Of a DNA stretch of 64,000 nt, positions 31,771-40,507 are shown in pieces. The notes beneath the pieces are model-generated. The model was not told the origin of the DNA and made no database searches. It worked only from the letters and a program-made list of their open reading frames with translations. This stretch comes from Flavobacterium piscinae (GTDB lineage Bacteria > Bacteroidota > Bacteroidia > Flavobacteriales > Flavobacteriaceae). Position 1 is the stretch's first letter, and every line of letters begins with the position of its first letter. The DNA is taken from contig NZ_SBKQ01000004.1 in the NCBI RefSeq assembly GCF_004122145.1, positions 124,001-188,000 of the forward strand, written 5' to 3'. The translations under genes were made by a program, and so were the position numbers.

Positions 31771-32919
31771 TTAATGATGAGCATCCTCATGATGGTGCTC
31801 TTCATTGGCTGCCCCAAAATAGAGAGCGGATAACATGGTGAAAATATAGGCTTGCAATGCCGCAACTAAAATTTCCAATAATGATAATGCAAAAGCTAAG
31901 AAGAATGATAAACTACTTCCTAACCAGTTTTTGAAAATAAACATCAAACCAATGATACTCATTAATACGACGTGACCTGCCACAATATTTGCATACAAAC
32001 GGATCATCAATGAGAAGGGTTTGATAAATGTACCTAATAATTCAATTGGAGCTAAAATGATTTTCATAGGAGTTGGCACACCAGGCATCCAAAAAATATG
32101 TCCCCAATAATTTCTATTTGCTGTAAATGTTGTGATTAAATACGTTAACAAAGCAAGACCTGCGGTTATAGCAATATTACCTGTAACGTTTACCCCTAGC
32201 GGTGTTAGTCCGAACATATTTAAAAACCATATAAAGAAAAAGATGGTCAATAAATAACTCATGTATTTTTTATAATTCTTGTGTCCGATGTTAGGAATAG
32301 CAATATCATCTCTGATGTACAAAATGATTGGCTCAAAAAAGCGTCCTGCTCCTTTGGCAATTCCGCCGTTTTTGGCATATGATTTTGCTAAACCGGAAAA
32401 CAACAAAAACATTAAAACAGAAACCACCAACATCATAAAAACGTTTTTGGTAATAGATAAATCAATTGTTGGTTTTGCATTGGTTACATGATGTTCTGCA
32501 TCGTAAGTAATAGTACCTTCAGCATCTGTTTTATAAATTTTTCCGTGGTATAATTTGTAGAAATTTCCATTGCTTTCAGCAACTGTTTCACCATGATGGA
32601 ATTTAGAAGACATGAAAAACTGTACACCATTGTCAATCAAAATAACAGGCAGTGGAAAACCAATGTGGTGAGCCACTTTTGAATCATCTTCCCAAGAAAA
32701 CAAATGAAAATCATAACTATCCAACAAGTGGTGATCAATGTATTCTTTGATTTCAGTCTTTAAATCTTTTGACTCTTCTGTGTGATGCCCTTCGGTTTCA
32801 GCATGAGCAACTTCTTTGTGAACAGTCGTTGAATCCGAATTGTTTGCGGAAGAAATCATCGGTAAAACCGACACTAGCAAGGCAACTATAAAATGAAGTG
32901 GTTTTTTTGAAATCACCAT
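31771..32919 (-). CDS. atpB: ATP synthase F0 subunit a, long Bacteroidetes form
   Basis: This 382-residue protein is longer than the roughly 270 of E. coli. It has an N-terminal signal-like segment and about 130 extra residues rich in His and acidic residues (EVAHAETEGHHTEESKD), as is usual in Bacteroidetes. The core membrane helices follow. The essential arginine lies in SLMIRLYANIVAGHVVL, and the last helices contain SLLEILVAALQAYIFTMLSALYF. The C-terminus is again His-rich (EEHHHEDAHH). It forms the proton half-channels with the c-ring. It is the first structural gene behind a good promoter at 32960-32988. Confidence 0.96.
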   Translation of the reverse strand: MVISKKPLHFIVALLVSVLPMISSANNSDSTTVHKEVAHAETEGHHTEESKDLKTEIKEYIDHHLLDSYDFHLFSWEDDSKVAHHIGFPLPVILIDNGVQFFMSSKFHHGETVAESNGNFYKLYHGKIYKTDAEGTITYDAEHHVTNAKPTIDLSITKNVFMMLVVSVLMFLLFSGLAKSYAKNGGIAKGAGRFFEPIILYIRDDIAIPNIGHKNYKKYMSYLLTIFFFIWFLNMFGLTPLGVNVTGNIAITAGLALLTYLITTFTANRNYWGHIFWMPGVPTPMKIILAPIELLGTFIKPFSLMIRLYANIVAGHVVLMSIIGLMFIFKNWLGSSLSFFLAFALSLLEILVAALQAYIFTMLSALYFGAANEEHHHEDAHH

Positions 32920-32959
32920 ATTGATTAAACTTAACTATTAGGGTTTCTAAAATTTGGTG

Positions 32960-32988
32960 CAAAGGTACATTTTTTCTTTATTCTGCAA
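32960..32988 (-). promoter_or_regulatory. Promoter of the atp operon
   Basis: On the minus strand a -33 TTG (32988-32986) is followed after 18 bases by TACCTTTG (32967-32960), an exact match to the Flavobacterium consensus. The atpB ATG is 40 bases downstream. This separates the structural atp genes from the upstream sprE-bactofilin-atpZ-DUF6168 group. Confidence 0.8.
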
Positions 32989-33035
32989 GTGTATTAAATT
33001 ATTTTTTTTGATTAATACGCACCATAATCGATTGA

Positions 33036-33431
33036 TTATTGTTTTTTGTTCAATAATCGTATCGTAATCAAGGTTTCAATTGTCAAAAAAAGAATGAAAA
33101 TGAAAAAAAAATTTGCTTTCTCAATTGTGTTTTCCAATGGGGAATTTAATATTGGCCGCACAATAAAATATGAAACAGCCATCTTTGCACTTGTGATAAC
33201 CAAAAAAGTCATTCCAACATTGTCGAAATTTTTTGTTGAAACCTGTACTAATAGGAAAAGAATAATTTTAGAAAAAACAAAATAAATAAGGTATAAAACC
33301 GGAATACTCCAATAGAAGTTTTGAGCGGCAGCTTTTAAATCAGATAATTGAAAAAGGAGTAAATGAATAATAAAAACCGGAATGGTGTATTTTAGTAATC
33401 CAAAAAAAAACCAAAGTCTTTTTAAATCCAT
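33036..33431 (-). CDS. DUF6168 membrane protein (upstream of atpB)
   Basis: This 131-residue protein has four predicted membrane helices: WFFFGLLKYTIPVFIIHLLLF, FYWSIPVLYLIYFVFSKIILFLL, VGMTFLVITSAKMAVSYFIV and FFFIFILFLTIETLITIRLL. Its position between atpZ and atpB and the four-helix layout recall AtpI/UncI, the ATP synthase assembly factor that helps c-ring formation or Mg uptake. I recall this family as DUF6168 in Flavobacteria. The role is inferred from context. Confidence 0.75.
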   Translation of the reverse strand: MDLKRLWFFFGLLKYTIPVFIIHLLLFQLSDLKAAAQNFYWSIPVLYLIYFVFSKIILFLLVQVSTKNFDNVGMTFLVITSAKMAVSYFIVRPILNSPLENTIEKANFFFIFILFLTIETLITIRLLNKKQ

Positions 33432-33433
33432 AT

Positions 33434-33661
33434 TTATTCTTCTTTGTTGAGTTGATTGACTTGACGAATAACATTGTAAAGAGCTAAAAAGACACCCATC
33501 ATCGTGAAAATTTTAGTATTAGGGTTATGGACATTTTTATAATGTTCATCAAGCCATTGACCGAGATAGGCAAAAAGAAAAATCACGATTCCCATTTGAA
33601 TAGGAATGTTGATCAATTGCAACCATTTATTAAGCGGTTTTTTCTTCGGTTCCGGATTCAT
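33434..33661 (-). CDS. AtpZ/AtpI-family protein
   Basis: This 75-residue protein has two membrane helices (IPIQMGIVIFLFAYLGQWLDEHY and KIFTMMGVFLALYNVIRQV). The pattern GxxxxxxxxxGxxLDxxY...FxxxGxxxGxxxxxxxxxR is typical of AtpZ, the small partner of AtpI. Its first 32 bases overlap the end of the bactofilin gene in another frame, and it ends two bases before the DUF6168 start. The three small genes are therefore tightly coupled. Confidence 0.85.
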   Translation of the reverse strand: MNPEPKKKPLNKWLQLINIPIQMGIVIFLFAYLGQWLDEHYKNVHNPNTKIFTMMGVFLALYNVIRQVNQLNKEE

Positions 33662-34037
33662 TTTGGGTGGGTAACGTTTTTACGTTGGGTTTCATGACGC
33701 ACGAAGCACTGAATTCGGCTCCGGGTTCTACGGCTAATTTTCCGCAAATCACTTCACCGTGAATTACAGCTTTAGATTTTAGGCTTAAAATTTCAGCTAC
33801 TTGTATTTTACCTTCAAACTTCCCTTCAATATCGGCATTTTTACAAACGATATCGCCTTTTACCATTCCGCCGGGACCAATTACAATTTTTCCTTTGGAA
33901 TTAAAATTTCCTATAAGATGACCATCCAATCTAAAATCGGCAGCGGTAGTGATGTCTCCTTTAATTATTGTGCCTTCCACAATTCTATTGGTTTTTCCCA
34001 ATAAGTCGGTATATGATTTTGAGTCTTTTTTAAACAT
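33630..34037 (-). CDS. Bactofilin (polymer-forming cytoskeletal protein)
   Basis: This 135-residue protein has the bactofilin beta-helix core (NRIVEGTIIKGDITTAADFRLDGHLIGNFNSKGKIVIGPGGMVKGDIVCKNADIEGKFEGKI and so on, about 17-112), a right-handed beta-helix built from short Val/Ile/Gly repeats. Flexible tails flank it. Bactofilins polymerise without nucleotide and organise cell-wall or motility machinery at the membrane. It begins two bases after the sprE stop and overlaps atpZ, linking a cytoskeletal scaffold with a gliding/secretion lipoprotein. Confidence 0.92.
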   Translation of the reverse strand: MFKKDSKSYTDLLGKTNRIVEGTIIKGDITTAADFRLDGHLIGNFNSKGKIVIGPGGMVKGDIVCKNADIEGKFEGKIQVAEILSLKSKAVIHGEVICGKLAVEPGAEFSASCVMKPNVKTLPTQNESGTEEKTA

Positions 34038-34039
34038 AT

Positions 34040-36919
34040 CTATCCTTTTTTAGGGCTTCCTCCTTCGGATGGTGGCATGATGGCAGACCTTGTTTCTTGA
34101 TTGTTATTTCTAGTATCTTTAGAATTAGTTCTGGTTTTTGGTGCCGATTGCGGATCATTGCCTGAAGGGGGTTGCATTGTTCCTTTACTTTGCATAGGAG
34201 GTAATATCGGATTCTGTGCAGGAATAACAACTTGTGGTCGTTCTTCTTTCACTTTCGTTCGCTTAGGTTTTGGTGTATAGGCAGGTGGTATAACCCGAAG
34301 ACTAGGGTCGAGGTACTCTTCTAAATTCTTTTTCATTTGAACAATTTTGTAATTTTCAGAAGAAATAACAATAGCTTGTTCAGCAATTTTATACTCTTTA
34401 AACTCTTTTAAGATAGAAACAACACCTTTTGCATATTCTTCATCGCGTAATCCATGAATCACAAAAAAGTTTTTTTCCATGGTATACAAATCAATTGAAG
34501 TGGTTAATTGAGGCTGGTTTCTTTCTTTAATGAATTTATTAATTTTTTCGATTAGCGTTTTTACTTTTTTATCTTCTAAATCGTCTGCATGATAAAGCAC
34601 TTTAAAACTGGTTGGTTCCACTTGGTCAAAATACAAACTTTCCAAATATGGGATGTTGTCATATAATAGTTCTTCGGCATCTTTCCCTTCGTCGGAGTTC
34701 GGATAGGTTAATGCCACATAATTTAATCCTTTTTTATACTCTGCCAATCCTTTGATTTTGGCTGTAATTTTCGATTTCAGCAATTCAAGTTTTGGCATAA
34801 TCTCATCGCCGGCAAATTTTTCAATAGCAAAATCAGTGTTAGCGGCAACTTCTCGATACTCTCCTTTTTCATAGGATTTATAGAGGTTTTTATACACAAT
34901 TTCCGGGTCATCAATTAAGTTTTCTGCCGAAGTTCCTGTTTTGGAAAGTATCTGTGCATATCGGGAATCCGGAAACTGCTCGATAATTTTATCTTTCATT
35001 GCCAACGCTTTGGCCGAGTCGGTAATTTCGTAAATTTTATACAAATTATACATGGCCGGCAAAACCAACCGTTCTTCGGGTTTACTTCGCAATAAAATTT
35101 CTAATCGGTCTGATGCTAATTGATATTCTTTGAATTTTTCTTTATAAATTACACCTAATTGATAGTAGGCAAAGTTTCTTTCTTTGGCAATACTGTCTAA
35201 GTCAGTTTTAGTGGTGGGTAATTGAGCGATGTAAAAATCGGTTGAATATTTTGGTTCAGCTTCTTTTGAGGCTAATACATCCTCTTCTTTTTGATCCTTT
35301 TCATCCTCCTCTTTTGATTTGAAAAAATTATTGGAAGACAATCTCCAATTGCCTTCAGAAGTTCTTTTTCCCCATGTTTTAGCAAATTCTCTTTTACCAA
35401 AATCCACTGTAGTTTGGTTATAAAAATAGAATTTAGAATCTCCGGAAAAACCTCCTGCTGAGTTTGATGTCAGTGATGGTCCGCCAATACTGTTGCGATT
35501 GCTAATGGAAAGATCTTTAGAATTTTGAAGATTTGTTGCGGTTGTTTCTGCTCTTTCCGCTTCTTCTTTGGCTAATTTTTCTGCTTCTTCTTCCTTTTTT
35601 TTGAGTTTAGAAATATAATCTTCAAAAAAGGCTATTTTATCTTCTCTTGATAGAGAGGCTACATTCAGAATACTATCATTTCGTTGGGCAATTCCCTCGT
35701 ATTTAATTACATCTTCTAAGTTATCACGTTTCTTTTTGAAAGCATTAAACTCACGTGTTCTGGGTTTTAACAAAGCCAAGGTGCTGTCATAATAATGCCC
35801 TGCCGTTTGGTATTTGGCTTTATAAAAGTATATCTCACCCAAATTACGGTAGTTAGAAGCCAATAAATAATTGTCTAATGACTGTGCTTTTAGCGATTTG
35901 TTATAATTTTTTATCGCATTATCCGGTTGTTTCAAGCGTTCATAAACCAATGCTTTTTGATGGTACAACACATCCAAATAAGGTCGGTTTTCTCTGTCTT
36001 CCAAGAGTTTAGCAAACCGTTCAAAAAGAGCAATTGTATCTCCTTTTACTACGTCATATTGCTGAATTTGTTTTGAATGGGCTTGGATTGTATAGCGTTT
36101 GGGTGATTTTCTCTTCATATCAATCACCGATTGGAAGTAATTAAAAGCACTGTCTTTTTCTTCCATCGATTCAAACAATTGACCCAGAATGAATTTATAT
36201 CGGGCTTCTTCCTCGTCTTTCTGGGTAAATTTTGTTGCCAATCGAAGTCTGGAAATTGCACTGTCTTTTTGTTCTAAATTTAAAAACGCTTGGGCTAAAG
36301 TAGCATTTGCATCCGCAAAAATCTGGTCTTTAAAATTAATTTCTTTCAGTAGCTTGGTTAGATTATTTACTGCCAATGCATCATTTTCTAGGCGGACATT
36401 TGTTTTTTCTCTCCAGATTTTAGCTTCGTAAATTTTATCGCTAGCAGGACTTTTATATAAAATATAATTGAAAGCTTCTAAAGCCGGGATAAAACGTTGG
36501 TCATAATACCTTGATTTTCCCAGTAATAAATGTGCTTCATCCATTTGTGGGTTTTTTTCACTTCCCCCAATTAACATGGAACGTTTTTGAATGGCTTTGG
36601 TTGCTTTTTCTTCTGCTTTTTCAAAATTTGCATTTTTGGCTTTCTGCCCGGGTAAGATGGCTTCTTCCTCTGTTTGCATGCGTTCGATGGGAAGAATTTC
36701 CCAAAAATTGTCCTTGTACGTATCTCGCACTTCATTCAAACCGGCTTCAAGAGCTAGCTCACCGTTGAATAAAACGTTATATTCTGTGTTTAACGCATGA
36801 AAGTTACGGTTCATAAACTTATCCTTTTTGGTGGAACAAGCTATAAAAACAGTAGCGGCAAGAAAGAAAATAAAATATTTTAAAGTAATGGATTTCAAAA
36901 TAAAAACGTTTAAAGGCAT
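34040..36919 (-). CDS. sprE: Gliding motility / T9SS lipoprotein SprE (PorW)
   Basis: This 959-residue protein has a lipoprotein signal (lipobox ATVFIACS near residues 22-29) and TPR repeats over most of its length (HLLLGKSRYYDQRFIPALEAFNYIL, ALVYERLKQPDNAIKNYNKSLKA, YRNLGEIYFYKAKYQTAGHYYDSTLALL). A charged coiled-coil follows (EKLAKEEAERAETTA), then more TPRs and a proline-rich C-terminus. SprE/PorW is required for type IX secretion and gliding in F. johnsoniae and P. gingivalis and sits in the periplasm. It is the essential partner for the T9SS cargo encoded at 20.6-27.3 kb. Confidence 0.93.
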   Translation of the reverse strand: MPLNVFILKSITLKYFIFFLAATVFIACSTKKDKFMNRNFHALNTEYNVLFNGELALEAGLNEVRDTYKDNFWEILPIERMQTEEEAILPGQKAKNANFEKAEEKATKAIQKRSMLIGGSEKNPQMDEAHLLLGKSRYYDQRFIPALEAFNYILYKSPASDKIYEAKIWREKTNVRLENDALAVNNLTKLLKEINFKDQIFADANATLAQAFLNLEQKDSAISRLRLATKFTQKDEEEARYKFILGQLFESMEEKDSAFNYFQSVIDMKRKSPKRYTIQAHSKQIQQYDVVKGDTIALFERFAKLLEDRENRPYLDVLYHQKALVYERLKQPDNAIKNYNKSLKAQSLDNYLLASNYRNLGEIYFYKAKYQTAGHYYDSTLALLKPRTREFNAFKKKRDNLEDVIKYEGIAQRNDSILNVASLSREDKIAFFEDYISKLKKKEEEAEKLAKEEAERAETTATNLQNSKDLSISNRNSIGGPSLTSNSAGGFSGDSKFYFYNQTTVDFGKREFAKTWGKRTSEGNWRLSSNNFFKSKEEDEKDQKEEDVLASKEAEPKYSTDFYIAQLPTTKTDLDSIAKERNFAYYQLGVIYKEKFKEYQLASDRLEILLRSKPEERLVLPAMYNLYKIYEITDSAKALAMKDKIIEQFPDSRYAQILSKTGTSAENLIDDPEIVYKNLYKSYEKGEYREVAANTDFAIEKFAGDEIMPKLELLKSKITAKIKGLAEYKKGLNYVALTYPNSDEGKDAEELLYDNIPYLESLYFDQVEPTSFKVLYHADDLEDKKVKTLIEKINKFIKERNQPQLTTSIDLYTMEKNFFVIHGLRDEEYAKGVVSILKEFKEYKIAEQAIVISSENYKIVQMKKNLEEYLDPSLRVIPPAYTPKPKRTKVKEERPQVVIPAQNPILPPMQSKGTMQPPSGNDPQSAPKTRTNSKDTRNNNQETRSAIMPPSEGGSPKKG

Positions 36920-37008
36920 AACTAAAAACTAATGAATTTAGTATATCGCAAGGGTAAAAATACGTTTCTTTTTGAAATAGAGAAAAATATTGCGGTTTTT
37001 TTGTTTAT

Positions 37009-37048
37009 AAACCTCATTCCACGAAAAAAAAATCGTAAAATGAGGTTT
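37009..37048 (-). terminator. Hairpin after the ABC exporter operon
   Basis: AAACCTCATT (37009-37018) and AATGAGGTTT (37039-37048) pair perfectly over 10 bp, with a further inner ACGA/TCGT pairing. It lies 12 bases after the stop of the minus-strand ABC ATPase gene and separates that operon from sprE. Confidence 0.75.
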
Positions 37049-37059
37049 TTATTCATGCA

Positions 37060-37755
37060 TTAGGCGGCAAAAAACGCTTCTAATTCTTTCAGTGTTTCTG
37101 AAGAGGGAACTAAATCGAGTACCACTTCACCTTTTTGTAAGGCTACAATTCGGTTAGAGACCTCAACCGTGTGTTGCAAATCGTGACTGGAAACTAAAAT
37201 GGTTACTGTTGGATCATCAGCCAACTCTTTGATGATTTTTTTCAAACGAATTTGAGTAGTTGGATCTAAGTTTGCAAAAGGTTCGTCTAAAATCACGACT
37301 TCCGGCTCACCGATTAACGCCGCCACAATGCCCACTTTTTTGGAATTCCCTTTAGAAAGATCACGTAGGTATTTTTTGTTTTTCAATATTTCACCATTGA
37401 AAAAATCTTCATATTTTACTAAAAAACTGTCTACATCGGCTTTGTTCCATCCGCGAAGTTCGCCGATAAAATAAAAATATTCTTCCGGTGTTAAATAGCC
37501 AATTAAAAAACTTTCATCGATAAATGCGGAGGTAAAAGGTTTCCATTTTTCGCTCAAATTAATTTGAATCGAATTGCTCGTAATCATTCCTGTTGAAGGC
37601 TGAATCAAATCTAACAACAAACTGAAAAAAGTGGTTTTTCCTGCTCCGTTATTTCCTACCAAACCGAAACTTTGTCCTTTTGGAATTTCTAATTCATTTA
37701 TATTTAAAACGGTAGTTCCGTTGTAGGATTTGCTAAGGTTTTTTACTTGAATCAT
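37060..37755 (-). CDS. ABC transporter ATP-binding protein
   Basis: This 231-residue ATPase starts at the ATG at 37755 (MIQVKNLSKSYNG). A 43-codon longer frame exists but would overlap the permease gene and has no domain content. Walker A is GLVGNNGAGKTT, the Q-loop region has AFIDESFLIGYLTPEEYFYF, the ABC signature is LSKGNSKKV (a variant of LSGGQ), Walker B is EVVILDEPFANLD, and the switch His is in VSSHDLQH. It energises the membrane protein of the neighbouring gene, most likely for export. It is the last gene of the PadR operon. Confidence 0.93.
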   Translation of the reverse strand: MIQVKNLSKSYNGTTVLNINELEIPKGQSFGLVGNNGAGKTTFFSLLLDLIQPSTGMITSNSIQINLSEKWKPFTSAFIDESFLIGYLTPEEYFYFIGELRGWNKADVDSFLVKYEDFFNGEILKNKKYLRDLSKGNSKKVGIVAALIGEPEVVILDEPFANLDPTTQIRLKKIIKELADDPTVTILVSSHDLQHTVEVSNRIVALQKGEVVLDLVPSSETLKELEAFFAA

Positions 37756-37792
37756 AATAATATGGTTATGGGTGAAAGAAATAGGTAATAGG

Positions 37793-39265
37793 TTAGTTTT
37801 TTTGTTTATATGCTGAAATCGTTTCATATTTCTGCGTTTTGTAAATGTGTTCAATTTTGTCAAATACAAACCCTTTGAGGGCAAAACCGGCCACTCCGGC
37901 TAATGCAACAAAAAGTAATCCAATTAAATCATTAAAAAAGGCTATTCCTAAATAATACAATGCTAACGGAATTAAAATCTGTGGAATAATTAACAGCAAG
38001 GTTTTAAAATTGAAGGCTTTTTTATCGCCAAAGGCATTTTTATTACTCATTAAATCAATTGGCGTTCTCGTAAATGCTCCGGCTAAAAGTACAATGTGGG
38101 CATTAATTCCGATATTGTAAACAGCCGCTGCCAGCACTAAAAGATACACTTCCCATCCAAAATAGATGTAAAATGAAGCCAAAATTGCGGCTATTAAAGT
38201 TACGATTACCATCAACCACCATTTTGAACTTAAATAATCGCGGTACGGAATATTTTGACTCATCATTAAATTGTAGTAGGAACTGTCCCAACTCGGTACG
38301 AATTGTCCGAAACTAAACATAAAACCACCCGTGACAAATATTCCTCCAAAAATTTTCCAAACCGGATTTTTATAAGCTTCGATGGCTCCGGTGATAAATA
38401 AAAGTCCATAAAACAAAAACAAAAAGCTCATTAAAATAACTGATTTTGCTCTTTTGTTTCGGGTAATCAAACGAATGTCGTTTTTGAGAAAAGCCCCTAG
38501 TGTCCCAAATTGATCTAACCAGTTAAAATGTTGAGATTTAGCAATATCATGTTGCGTTGACAATCCTGCATCGAGGTATAAATTGCCTTTAAAGAAATTA
38601 TGTACAATTCTATAAACTACAAATAACACTGCCAAAGCAATGATGACCATCCAAGGATAATCATACAATCCTTTGAAGTAATAAACGGTATAGTTGGTGG
38701 CATCAAATAGATTAAAATACTGCAAAGCTCCTAACGCCATAAAAATAACCGCAACGGAATAAAATACGACATCTTTTTTGTCTATCAAAATATTCAAAAA
38801 ATTGATAATTAAAACTGTTGCCAACATACCAAGTAGCCATGTCATTACCCCTAAAACCGAAAAGTCTTCAATACATAAAACAACAACAAAAGGAATAAAA
38901 AAGAACAAATGCATGATATTGAAAAACGACAAGGCTGATTTTCCTAAGGTATAATTGACAATGGTGTCTTTTTTGATGTTGATATATAGCAAAGGCCTGA
39001 TATTCATGACCGGCGTTTTTTGCATGAAAAAGCGAAAAACCAAATCAAAAACAAAATAATAAAGCATGAATTTGTTTATCAATTCAAAGGGTTCTTTCTT
39101 CAAAACTTCCTCTATGAAATAATAAGAACCTGCTCCTAATCCTAAAAACACTAAAATAAAATACAATGCCCCAAATGCCATTAAAATCTTTATCGCTAAA
39201 TTGGTTTGAAACGATGCCGCTCTAAAAAAAGATTTCCATTCGAGTGAGAGAAAACGTTTTATCAT
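37793..39265 (-). CDS. DUF5687 family ABC-2-type permease
   Basis: This 490-residue protein has about 11-12 membrane helices. It begins MIKRFLSLEWKSFFRAASFQTNLAIKILMAFGALYFILVF. The arrangement beside an ABC ATPase and the helical pattern identify DUF5687, the membrane component of a Bacteroidetes ABC exporter. Substrate is unknown. It precedes the ATPase by 37 bases and follows the prefix-domain protein. Regulation is expected through PadR at 40048. Confidence 0.87.
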   Translation of the reverse strand: MIKRFLSLEWKSFFRAASFQTNLAIKILMAFGALYFILVFLGLGAGSYYFIEEVLKKEPFELINKFMLYYFVFDLVFRFFMQKTPVMNIRPLLYINIKKDTIVNYTLGKSALSFFNIMHLFFFIPFVVVLCIEDFSVLGVMTWLLGMLATVLIINFLNILIDKKDVVFYSVAVIFMALGALQYFNLFDATNYTVYYFKGLYDYPWMVIIALAVLFVVYRIVHNFFKGNLYLDAGLSTQHDIAKSQHFNWLDQFGTLGAFLKNDIRLITRNKRAKSVILMSFLFLFYGLLFITGAIEAYKNPVWKIFGGIFVTGGFMFSFGQFVPSWDSSYYNLMMSQNIPYRDYLSSKWWLMVIVTLIAAILASFYIYFGWEVYLLVLAAAVYNIGINAHIVLLAGAFTRTPIDLMSNKNAFGDKKAFNFKTLLLIIPQILIPLALYYLGIAFFNDLIGLLFVALAGVAGFALKGFVFDKIEHIYKTQKYETISAYKQKN

Positions 39266-39340
39266 AAATTGGATGGTTTGGTGATTATTGAATTATTTTG
39301 GTTTGAATGTTTGACTACACTTTTAACGTTTTGTTACAAC

Positions 39341-40045
39341 TTAATTTGAAAAAGCATATTCAGGATAGGTTTGATTGAGGTATTCTTCTGCTTTGGATGG
39401 AATAATTTTGGTTACCACATAAGTGGCCAAAAACAACGAAACTAAAAAGAAACTAATTCCAAAAAGTACATAATAGTTTGGAATTTCATTTCCAAAGTTT
39501 GTAAAACCATTAATAACATGAAGCGGAAAAACAAAAACCCCTGAAAAAGAGCCGTATCCGAAAATAATTTCTTCAAACATCCATTTTTTTCCGGTTTGAC
39601 TTTTCCGTTTCTTCATTTTTTTCTTTTCATAAAACAATGCTATTATCAAAAACACAAACCAAAGAATCATCCCGAGAGCCATTAACTCATAAAAGAATAC
39701 ATATTTAAAAAAATAGAATAAACCAATGACTAATGAAATCGTAATCACAATCTTTGGGATGGTAAAAAATTCTTTAAAATGTTTCCAAATCAGTAAATTA
39801 TATTTTTTGTTTAGAGCTGCTTGTCTTTGTTCTACCACATCCATAAAACCAAAAACACCAAATTTTTTGAACTCTTTTTGTAAGGCATCTTCAAAGGATA
39901 ATTTTGGATTTTCTTTCCACTGTTCCTCTATGGCATTGGAAAGATGATCAACCAATTCGGTTTGCAAATCGTAATGCTCTACAAAATGTTCGCGGGTGAA
40001 ACGGTAGAGGCGGTCTATTTGTTCTTGATTTACCTTTAATTCCAT
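39341..40045 (-). CDS. Membrane protein with permease-prefix-like N-terminal domain
   Basis: This 234-residue protein starts at the ATG at 40045 (MELKVNQEQIDRLYRFTREHFVEHYDLQTELVDHLSNAIEEQW). The TTG two codons earlier overlaps the PadR stop and is less likely. The N-terminal 70 residues are a helical domain with the HLSNAIEEQ-type pattern of permease-prefix or DUF1700-like proteins, found after PadR genes. Four membrane helices follow (about 95-230). It probably forms a sensor or accessory of the exporter. Substrate is unknown. Confidence 0.78.
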   Translation of the reverse strand: MELKVNQEQIDRLYRFTREHFVEHYDLQTELVDHLSNAIEEQWKENPKLSFEDALQKEFKKFGVFGFMDVVEQRQAALNKKYNLLIWKHFKEFFTIPKIVITISLVIGLFYFFKYVFFYELMALGMILWFVFLIIALFYEKKKMKKRKSQTGKKWMFEEIIFGYGSFSGVFVFPLHVINGFTNFGNEIPNYYVLFGISFFLVSLFLATYVVTKIIPSKAEEYLNQTYPEYAFSN

Positions 40046-40047
40046 AA

Positions 40048-40383
40048 TCAATAACTCAATTTAGGATTTACAATAGATTGCATATTTCTTATAAATTCTT
40101 CCAATTCTGCCAATCGGTTCACGGTTTCTTTGTTCCCTTTTTCGGTCAGTTTGTAGTATTTGCGTAAACGATTATCTACCTTTTCAACTTCTACTTCCAA
40201 CAAACCTTCGGCTTCCAATTTGTGTAAGGCAGGATACAATGCACCTTCGGTGATAGTCAATTCGCCCAATGTGATGGCTTTTACTTTTTGTGTGATTTCA
40301 TACCCATACATTCTGCCTTTTTCTTCTAAAAGCTTCATTATAATCGTATTAAGACTTCCTTTATACAATGCCGAATTTTTCAT
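40048..40383 (-). CDS. PadR-family transcriptional regulator
   Basis: This 111-residue protein starts at the ATG at 40383 (MKNSALYKGSLNTIIMKLLEEKGRMYGYEI). The winged-helix motif MYGYEITQKVKAITLGELTITEGALYPALHKLEAEGLLEVE is the PadR signature, and the C-terminal helix mediates dimerisation. The longer frame would start at a TTG lying in the TATATTTG promoter element. A 13-bp perfect inverted repeat overlaps that promoter, so autorepression is likely. PadR proteins respond to small molecules and often control drug exporters, which fits the downstream ABC genes. Confidence 0.92.
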   Translation of the reverse strand: MKNSALYKGSLNTIIMKLLEEKGRMYGYEITQKVKAITLGELTITEGALYPALHKLEAEGLLEVEVEKVDNRLRKYYKLTEKGNKETVNRLAELEEFIRNMQSIVNPKLSY

Positions 40384-40405
40384 TTCAAATATATTAAAAC
40401 ACAAA

Positions 40406-40443
40406 TATACCTAAGTTTCTTATACATAAAAAACTTAGGTATA
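40406..40443 (-). promoter_or_regulatory. PadR operator and promoter of the ABC exporter operon
   Basis: TATACCTAAGTTT (40406-40418) and AAACTTAGGTATA (40431-40443) form a perfect 13-bp inverted repeat with a 12-bp spacer. The minus-strand -7 element TATATTTG (40409-40402) overlaps the promoter-proximal half. Occupancy by a PadR dimer would block RNA polymerase. A second TATATTTG copy lies at 40393-40386. Confidence 0.8.
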
Positions 40444-40485
40444 AATTTTTTAAAAATTATGCTGTTTTCAAAAACTGTGGTTTAT

Positions 40486-40493
40486 TATCTTTG
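40486..40493 (+). promoter_or_regulatory. TAnnTTTG -7 element (TATCTTTG) of the ferredoxin-reductase gene
   Basis: An exact consensus lies 14 bases before the ATG at 40508. It is divergent from the PadR promoter, about 43 bp beyond the operator. Confidence 0.6.
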
Positions 40494-40507
40494 TAAAAAA
40501 CAAATAC

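Noticed and set aside
37756..37884. 43-codon N-terminal extension of the ABC ATPase
   Set aside because: It would overlap the permease gene by more than 90 bases and adds no domain; the ATG at 37755 gives the standard ATPase N-terminus.
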